From Myxococcales bacterium (GTDB lineage: Bacteria > Myxococcota_A > Polyangia > Polyangiales > Polyangiaceae), in assembly GCA_025359105.1 (NCBI GenBank), contig JANYHK010000056.1, forward strand, positions 1-64,000: a DNA stretch of 64,000 nucleotides, read 5' to 3'. This document shows positions 58,560 to 64,000 of this stretch, piece after piece. A model generated the notes under the pieces. That model searched no databases. It had not been told where the DNA came from and was given only the letters and a program-made list of their open reading frames with translations. Each line of letters starts with the position of its first letter. The first letter of the stretch is position 1. Both the position numbers and the translations under genes were made by a program.

Positions 58560-59960
58560 TCAAAGCATTGGGAAATCCGAGGATCTCAGGAACCCCAGGA
58601 GGAAGGTCTCGACCCCGTCCAGATCGTAGGCGGCCTCGGTTCCTGCCTGCATTTTCCCGCCGCAGATGGCGAACTGGTGGCGCGCGTCCTCGTCGTCGCG
58701 GAGCTGCGGCGCGAGCTCGACGAAGTGGTCGAAGACCGCGTTGTTTCCCGGATCGAACGATACGGCGGACGGCGGGATCACCGTCACGTCGGCCCGGCCC
58801 CCGCCCGGCGAAAGAGTGCGCTGGATCGCGGCGTGGGCGCCGAAGTTGTACGCGCCGTTGACGAACCGGAGCTTGTTCGAGACGTGCGAGTTGAACCACT
58901 GGACGATCGACGGCCCTGCCTCTGACGTGCTCGTCGCGTCGAAGCCGTACACCTCGCGCACGCGCCCCATGTTGCTGCGGAGCGCGCGCCAATGACCGTC
59001 GCCTCCGCGGCTGAACGCCGACGTGCCGAGGTGGCCGAGCGCGACGTTGCCGACGCCCTTGCAAACCGCGTTCTGTGCCCAGAGAAGCCGCATCGCCGCG
59101 TCGACGAGGCCCGGCATGAGGGACGTCTCCGCCGCGCCGAAGCCGGTGCCCGATGGCCAGGGATGCAGCATCACCAGCGCGCGCTTCGAGTCGAGCACCG
59201 CCGCCTCGAAGCCGCAGCGCATGTAGTGATAGGCGTCGGCGCCGGCCTGATCGACCTCGAAGCGTCGTTCGGTCTTGTCGGTGGCCGGCTTTGGTTTGCA
59301 CAAATAGCGGGCGATCGCCGACCCCTGATGCGGCTGGTCCAGCCGCGAATACGGGTAGCTGGCGGGGCGGTAGAAGACGAGGCAGCCCGGATCGTTGCCC
59401 GCGAACGACGCCATCGCGTCGGGGACGCTCGCGAGCCACACCACGGGCATGCCGCCCGTGAAGCCCAGCACGTGGGTCGTCATCCCCGCGGTGTGCTCCT
59501 GCAGGTAGTAGGGCCAGTTCTGGCAATACTGTTCCCAGAACGCGCCCACGTCGACGAAGAGCGTGCGCAGCGTGATCGCAGCGACGCCGTGCGCGTTGGC
59601 GGCCCCCTTCGTCACGACCAGCGGGTGCGGCCCGGCGAACTCGGGGATGCTCACGGCCGTGAGCGCGTTGCCGGAAACGGTGTAGCTCTGCTCCGCGCGG
59701 AGGACCTCGCGGTCCATCGCGTCGACGCTCATCGCCGCGCCATCCGGAGCCTTGCCGGAGACGGCCCCGAACGACGCCCTGAAGCGGGCGGAGAGCTTGA
59801 GCTCCGTCGTGCCGTCGGGCACGTCGTACGTGCGCTCGCCCACGCTCGTCGCGGCCGGCACGACGAGCTTGCCGTTCGCGAAGAGGAGGACGGTGGCGCC
59901 GCTGTCGGGCAGCAGCGGCGAGCCTGCGTTAGGCCACGTGACGCGTATTTTGAGCGCCAT
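58560..59960 (-). CDS. Candidate T6SS effector with lipase-like nucleophile elbow
   Basis: A 466-residue protein. The N-terminal ~65 residues form a small beta domain (IRVTWPNAGSPLLPDSGATV). A larger domain follows with aromatic-rich segments (AFWEQYCQNWPYYLQEHTAG, DAYHYMRCGFEAAVLDSKRA, YNFGAHAAI). LGTSAFSRGG matches the GFSRGA-type nucleophile elbow seen in T6SS lipase effectors and DUF2235 proteins, with Ser as possible nucleophile. Candidates for the His are ARHQFAICGG or VFDHFVEL. Position directly upstream of vgrG is typical for cargo effectors. A phospholipase or other esterase activity is therefore an inference. Its start overlaps the upstream gene by 32 bases (ATG 59960). Confidence 0.55.
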   Translation of the reverse strand: MALKIRVTWPNAGSPLLPDSGATVLLFANGKLVVPAATSVGERTYDVPDGTTELKLSARFRASFGAVSGKAPDGAAMSVDAMDREVLRAEQSYTVSGNALTAVSIPEFAGPHPLVVTKGAANAHGVAAITLRTLFVDVGAFWEQYCQNWPYYLQEHTAGMTTHVLGFTGGMPVVWLASVPDAMASFAGNDPGCLVFYRPASYPYSRLDQPHQGSAIARYLCKPKPATDKTERRFEVDQAGADAYHYMRCGFEAAVLDSKRALVMLHPWPSGTGFGAAETSLMPGLVDAAMRLLWAQNAVCKGVGNVALGHLGTSAFSRGGDGHWRALRSNMGRVREVYGFDATSTSEAGPSIVQWFNSHVSNKLRFVNGAYNFGAHAAIQRTLSPGGGRADVTVIPPSAVSFDPGNNAVFDHFVELAPQLRDDEDARHQFAICGGKMQAGTEAAYDLDGVETFLLGFLRSSDFPML

Positions 59961-61509
59961 GGCTCACCTCGCGGAGGGTTGGTGCTTTCGTGGGGTTGGC
60001 GAGCACTTCGTCGGGCGAGTCGAAGGGCCGGTCGACCTGGCCCTCGACGGCGAGGCTCGCGAGGTTGCCGGCGAACAGCAGCCCTTCGACGATCGGGGGC
60101 GGCGGCGTGTCTGCGTCGGCCGGCGGATCGACGGGGAGCGCTGAAATCAGACCCAGCGCGTGATCGAGGTTCCGATCGAAGAGCGCGTCGTGGAGCGTGC
60201 CGGTGTCCATGGTGCTCCACTCCGGAGGCGCGAGTGAGGCGGGCTCGCTCGAGCGCTCGTCGTCGGGTGGCGCGAAGTCCGATGGCTCGGCCGCTTCTCC
60301 GAGGATCTTCGGCGTCCTCCCTGTCGCGTCGGCGTGCACGTGGAGCCGCACGGAGCCCGCGTCCGGGCGGCTCAGGAGCTCCCACGGCCCCTCGTCCGCG
60401 ACGCGGAGGTCGCCCCACGTCGGCAGATCGCCGGCGCTGTAGACGTCGGTTCGTGTGACGATCATGAGGCGCCGTCGTTTGCCGCTCGGGAGCGGGATCG
60501 CGCCGCCGAGGCGGCTCAACGTCCGGAACACCCAGTCCCCGACCGACGGCAGCGGGCGCATGCGACGCGTCCCCTTTTCGCGGCCCGTGAACGCGTCGCG
60601 GACAGCCGCCGTGCTGGCGACGCTCACGCTTCCCATCCCGCGCGGCGCGTCGTCGACACGCGCGAGGCCGTCGGCGCCGGTCGTCTTCGTGACGGTGCCA
60701 AGGGGCGTCGTCATCGTGAGCTTCACACCCGCGACCGGGGCCTCGAGCTCGTCGACGACCACGATCTCGTAGAAGTGCAGCTCCGGCAGGTCCCGCGGCG
60801 TGAGCGGCGGGGGCACGGAAATTCCCGTCGATGCGGCGCCTCCGCCATCGTCCCCCGGGCTGAGCCAGGCGCGGCCGAACCCCCCCACCGCGAGCCCTCC
60901 ATCGGCGCCCGCGTCCGCCGTTGCCGCTGGGAGCACCGCGTCCTCCCGCGCGTCGAGCAGAACGGCGCCGCCGAACGCGTGATGCTGGAACCCCCGCTCG
61001 ACCGTGTCTCGGATCGCGCGCAGCTCGCGGCACGCCGGCACGCCAGCGAGCCGCCTCAGCATGGCGGGGAGCAACGTCATCGCCGCGCGCAGCTCGGGCT
61101 CGACCCCCAGCAAGATCATCGCCCCCAGCCCGTCCGCGCGACGCAGCGCGCGAAGGTCCACGAGCATGCACGAGCGCGACGCGAGGAGCTCCTCGGGCGG
61201 CTGTCCCTCTCCGGGCCCGGTGCGGCACACCCAGAGCGACGCCGTCGGCGATGTCGCAGCGTCCCAGCTCGACGCCTCACGCAGCGGCGCTTCCGGCAAC
61301 GGGCGACCCGCGCCGCCACCAGAAAACGCGTAGTCGATCACGACGCGCGCGCCGCGAAGGAGCTCGAGGCGGTCCTCCACTTTGCCTGCGCCCGTCTCGG
61401 TCTGCTCGAGCGGCGCCGAGAGGATCCAGCGTGCGAAACGGCGCCGGATCCAACTGGCGAGGGCCGACGGAGACGCGACCGTCGACGATGTTCCCTCGGG
61501 CTGGCGCAT
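59929..61509 (-). CDS. T6SS-island protein with Ig-like carboxypeptidase-regulatory domain
   Basis: A 526-residue protein and the first gene of the T6SS island. The N-terminal ~210 residues are Ala/Arg/Leu-rich and helical (RRFARWILSAPLEQTE, RGARVVIDYAFSGGGAGRPL). A central beta module from ~255 (HFYEIVVVDELEAPVAGVKL, TVTKTTGADGLARVDDAPRG) resembles the carboxypeptidase-regulatory Ig fold frequent in T6SS effectors (FEIVDxxGxPVxGVxYxL pattern). The remainder is low complexity with Pro/Asp. No catalytic motif is evident. It could be an effector adaptor or the effector itself, with the smaller downstream protein its partner. ATG 61509 lies 131 bases from the divergent glycosidase gene. Confidence 0.55.
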   Translation of the reverse strand: MRQPEGTSSTVASPSALASWIRRRFARWILSAPLEQTETGAGKVEDRLELLRGARVVIDYAFSGGGAGRPLPEAPLREASSWDAATSPTASLWVCRTGPGEGQPPEELLASRSCMLVDLRALRRADGLGAMILLGVEPELRAAMTLLPAMLRRLAGVPACRELRAIRDTVERGFQHHAFGGAVLLDAREDAVLPAATADAGADGGLAVGGFGRAWLSPGDDGGGAASTGISVPPPLTPRDLPELHFYEIVVVDELEAPVAGVKLTMTTPLGTVTKTTGADGLARVDDAPRGMGSVSVASTAAVRDAFTGREKGTRRMRPLPSVGDWVFRTLSRLGGAIPLPSGKRRRLMIVTRTDVYSAGDLPTWGDLRVADEGPWELLSRPDAGSVRLHVHADATGRTPKILGEAAEPSDFAPPDDERSSEPASLAPPEWSTMDTGTLHDALFDRNLDHALGLISALPVDPPADADTPPPPIVEGLLFAGNLASLAVEGQVDRPFDSPDEVLANPTKAPTLREVSHGAQNTRHVA

Positions 61510-61640
61510 GGTCCATCGCGGAGATGCCGGCGCGTCGCTGAAGTCTCACCGCACGAGGAAAATGATTTCGGTGCGACCTCGGTGAGCGGACGGCATCCCC
61601 TTGCTGGCCGGCAGGTTCGCCGCGCCTGGGAGGTGCAGCC

Positions 61641-63599
61641 ATGTCACTTCGGTCCCTGTCTCTCGTGCTCCTGTCGGTGACGCTCGTCGGCACCCTCGCA
61701 TGCAACGACGCGCCCCGGCAGGAGCGCGCGGCCGCGAGCGCGCTTGGCGACGGCGCCGACGGCAACGCGTGTCCGGCCAGGACGTACGCGACGCTCCCGT
61801 ACCGCGGCGTGAGCCTGTCCGGCGCCGAATGGGGCTCGAATTACCCGGGGAAGGAGGGGCTCGACTACGTGTGGGCGAAGACCAGCGAGATCGACTTCTT
61901 CCTCGCGAAGGGGATGAACACGTTCCGGATCGGCTTCCAGTGGGAGCGCCTGCAGCCCCAGGCGTACGGCGGGCTCGCGGCCGAGTACCTGTCGAACCTG
62001 GACAGGCTCGTGACGCACGCCACGTCGCGGGGCGCGCGGGTCGTGTTGAACCCGCACAACTTCGCGCGGTATTACGAGCAGGTCGTGGGCTCGCCGGCGG
62101 TTCCCAACGGCGTCTTCGCGGATCTGTGGAGCCGCCTCGCAGTCCGGTACGCGGCGAACCCGCGCGTGCTCTTCAACCTCGTCAACGAGCCCCACGACAT
62201 GCCGACCGAGCAGTGGGTCTCGGCAGCGAACGCGGCGATCGCGGCGATCCGCGAGGCGGGCGCGACGAGCACGATCATCGTGCCGGGCAACGCCTGGACC
62301 GGCGGCGCGTCCTGGGGCGACGATTGGTACGGGACCCCCAACGCGATCGCGATGCTGGCGATCAGCGACCCTTCGGACAACGTGCTGTTCGAGGCGCATC
62401 AGTACTTCGACACTGACGCGAGCGGCGGCTCCGGCACGTGCGTGAGCCCCACGATCGGGAGCGAGCGGATCGCGGGGTTCGTCGCGTGGCTGCGCAAGAA
62501 CGGCAAGAAGGGCTTCATCGGCGAGTTCGCCGGAGGCAAGAACGCCACGTGCGACGCCGCGGTGAGGGACTTTCTCGGGTTCGCGACGAGCAACGCCGAC
62601 GTGCTCCAGGGCTGGATGTGGTGGGCCGGCGGCCCGGGGTGGGGCGACGACTACATCTTCCGGCTCGAGCCCGATTCGAGGGGCGTCGACGGCCCCGCGT
62701 GGGCCAACCTGTCGCCGTACCTGTCCGGCGCGGCTCCGTGCGAGCCAGGTGGCGGTGACATCCCTCCTCCGCCTCCTCCGCCTCCGCCCCCGCCTCCGCC
62801 TCTGCCTCCTCCGCCTCCTCCGCCCCCGAACGGTGGCGGCGACGCGACGTACACGGCGTCGAGCGAGAGCTTGACCTCGAACGGTGTCGCGCGACGCTTC
62901 GTGCTCGCGGTCCCCTCGGCGGCCGTGGCCGAGCCGCTTCCCCTCGTGATCGTCTTGCACTGGGACGGCGGCAGCGCCGAGAGCGCGCGACGCGACGGGC
63001 CGCAGCTCGAAGCGCAGGCAAACGGCGCGGCCGCGTTCGCGTACCTCCAGGCGCCGCAGGGTGACACGTTCCCGTACTGGACCGCGAAAGGGCGCGGCGC
63101 CGAGGCGGTGTTCGTGAAGGACCTCATCGCGTCTCTGTCACAGCGGGGCATCGCTCGCGCAGGCCGCGTCTTCATCACCGGGGTGAGCGGCGGAGCCACG
63201 ATGACGAACGCGATCATGTGCGTGCTCGGCAGCGCTGTCCTCCGCGCGGGTGTCGTGATGTCGGGGAGCTTCTACGCGGTCGACGGGAACGATCTGTGGG
63301 CGACGATGCCCGACGGCACCGAGGTCCGCCGCTGCGCCGAGACCCCCGCCGTTCAGATCCAGTGGGGGCAAGACGACACCGGCGACACCGACTTCGTGAA
63401 CGCCGGCAAGTCGACGCGTGATGCGTACCGGACTCAGCTCGGCTGCGGCGCCACGACCCAAGATGCGCAGCCCTCGCCGTGCGTCACCTACGACGGCTGC
63501 AGTAAACCCGTGGGCTGGTGCGCCATTGCCGGAATGGGCCACGCGGTCTGGTCGAGCGGCGCGGCCGCGGCCTGGACGTTCCTCTCGGCGGCTCCGTGA
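61641..63599 (+). CDS. Secreted GH5-type glycoside hydrolase fused to a LpqC/feruloyl-esterase-like domain
   Basis: A 652-residue lipoprotein-type exported enzyme (LVGTLAC). The GH5 (cellulase/mannanase superfamily) domain spans about 45-360: YRGVSLSGAEWGSN, FRIGFQWERLQP, acid/base Glu in FNLVNEPHDM and nucleophile Glu in GFIGEFAGG. A Pro-rich linker (about 375-400) follows. The C-terminal esterase domain (~400-650) has the nucleophile elbow GVSGGATM, likely Asp in WGQDDTGD and His in GMGHAVW, as in PHB-depolymerase/feruloyl or acetylxylan esterases. This combination would both cleave polysaccharide backbones and remove ester groups. ATG 61641 is preceded by GGGAGGTGCAGCC. Cys in CSKPVGWC may form a disulfide. 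Confidence 0.88.
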   Translation: MSLRSLSLVLLSVTLVGTLACNDAPRQERAAASALGDGADGNACPARTYATLPYRGVSLSGAEWGSNYPGKEGLDYVWAKTSEIDFFLAKGMNTFRIGFQWERLQPQAYGGLAAEYLSNLDRLVTHATSRGARVVLNPHNFARYYEQVVGSPAVPNGVFADLWSRLAVRYAANPRVLFNLVNEPHDMPTEQWVSAANAAIAAIREAGATSTIIVPGNAWTGGASWGDDWYGTPNAIAMLAISDPSDNVLFEAHQYFDTDASGGSGTCVSPTIGSERIAGFVAWLRKNGKKGFIGEFAGGKNATCDAAVRDFLGFATSNADVLQGWMWWAGGPGWGDDYIFRLEPDSRGVDGPAWANLSPYLSGAAPCEPGGGDIPPPPPPPPPPPPPLPPPPPPPPNGGGDATYTASSESLTSNGVARRFVLAVPSAAVAEPLPLVIVLHWDGGSAESARRDGPQLEAQANGAAAFAYLQAPQGDTFPYWTAKGRGAEAVFVKDLIASLSQRGIARAGRVFITGVSGGATMTNAIMCVLGSAVLRAGVVMSGSFYAVDGNDLWATMPDGTEVRRCAETPAVQIQWGQDDTGDTDFVNAGKSTRDAYRTQLGCGATTQDAQPSPCVTYDGCSKPVGWCAIAGMGHAVWSSGAAAAWTFLSAAP

Positions 63600-63653
63600 C
63601 GGTCGGCGAGGTCCCCACCGACGACGGTTACGCGTACAACGAGATGGAGCCCC

Positions 63654-64000
63654 GTGCGCTGGTCCACCCTCTGCCGCCGAGCGTTCGTCGCCGTCGTGCT
63701 CGCCGCGTGCGCGCGCGACACGGCGCTGTGCCCGGCGGGGGAGGGACCAACGATGGTGCGTGCCGGTGACTTCTGCATCGACAGCACGGAGGTGACGAAC
63801 CGGCAGTACCAGCGATTCCTCGACGCCACCGGCGGCGTCTCGTCGCAGGGCGCTCCGTGCGCGTGGAACCGGTCCCTCGTGCCCCGCGTCTGGCCACCTC
63901 CGGCGCGGAGCTCGCCAGAGCACCCCGTCGTCTTCGTCGACTGGTGCGACGCGCAGGCGTACTGCCAGTGGGCGGGCAAGCGGCTCTGCGGGCGCATCGG
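63654..64000 (+). CDS. Formylglycine-generating-enzyme (SUMF1)-family lipoprotein, 5' part
   Basis: An open frame from GTG 63654 to the window end (115 codons, no stop). Signal LCRRAFVAVVLAAC gives a lipobox (LAAC). The remainder matches the sulfatase-modifying-factor fold: FCIDSTEVTNRQYQRFLDAT, EHPVVFVDWCDAQAYCQW, AGKRLCGRI. In this family the Cys pair near the C terminus oxidises a substrate Cys to formylglycine, but many bacterial homologues are non-enzymatic. Residues that decide this are beyond the window. GGAG at 63647-63650 serves as ribosome-binding site. It lies 54 bases after the glycosidase gene and may be co-transcribed. Confidence 0.8.
   Translation, partial: MRWSTLCRRAFVAVVLAACARDTALCPAGEGPTMVRAGDFCIDSTEVTNRQYQRFLDATGGVSSQGAPCAWNRSLVPRVWPPPARSSPEHPVVFVDWCDAQAYCQWAGKRLCGRI

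Noticed and set aside
56481-58925. 814-codon plus-strand frame
   Set aside because: Antisense shadow of vgrG; high Arg/Asp content reflects the GC-rich complementary strand.

Overview
The window is a high-GC, GC3-biased bacterial chromosome segment that reads as a myxobacterium (Myxococcota, probably a Polyangiales-type lineage). This is an inference from gene content. The signs are many long secreted lipoproteins with Cys-rich or Gly/Ser-rich tails, a C-terminal sorting tail resembling MYXO-CTERM, a eukaryote-like Ser/Thr kinase carrying an anti-sigma-type zinc finger beside a sigma factor, a FIST/histidine-kinase pair, a TonB-family protein with a very long Pro/Lys linker, and a VgrG/DUF2169 type VI secretion island. 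There are no rRNA genes, CRISPR arrays, transposases or phage genes; one tRNA gene is present.

Layout. 1-9.1 kb: a coupled minus-strand operon of secreted proteins that runs off the window start through a (Thr-Pro)n gene, then an Mrp-type ATPase, a secreted lipoprotein, a MoxR ATPase, a beta-propeller lipoprotein, an outer-membrane protein and a GlcD-type FAD oxidase. 9.2-20.7 kb: an EXORDIUM-like secreted protein, a FIST sensor with a hybrid histidine kinase, an AstA-family acyltransferase, zinc/manganese ABC-transporter genes for the binding protein and ATPase but no permease, and a TonB-family protein with a polytopic membrane protein. 20.7-31 kb: a PlsC-type acyltransferase, Cys-rich lipoproteins, two thioredoxin-fold lipoproteins with a large DUF6029-like protein, a bifunctional aldolase/dehydrogenase coupled to a diheme MauG-type protein with an N-terminal thioredoxin-like domain, and two Ig-like lipoproteins. 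31-35 kb: a polypurine leader, tRNA-Val(GAC), and small or lineage-specific genes.

34.9-49.4 kb is the most striking part. Four multiheme c-type cytochromes carry 23, 10, 14 and about 27 haem-attachment motifs (about 74 in total). They are encoded with a cytochrome-b-like membrane protein, a predicted outer-membrane beta-barrel and a membrane-anchored Fe-S flavoprotein. The core is a tightly coupled operon, cytochrome b, 23-haem, 10-haem, beta-barrel, whose order mirrors a route from quinone pool to cell exterior. I propose it as a candidate transmembrane electron conduit.

49.6-52 kb holds a divergent sigma factor / Ser-Thr kinase pair. 52-61.5 kb is a minus-strand type VI secretion accessory island (VgrG, two DUF2169 proteins, a PAAR-position protein, a beta-helix protein and two candidate effector or effector-associated proteins) without the core Tss apparatus. 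61.6-64 kb encodes a secreted GH5 glycosidase fused to an esterase, followed by the start of a formylglycine-generating-enzyme-family lipoprotein that runs off the window end.
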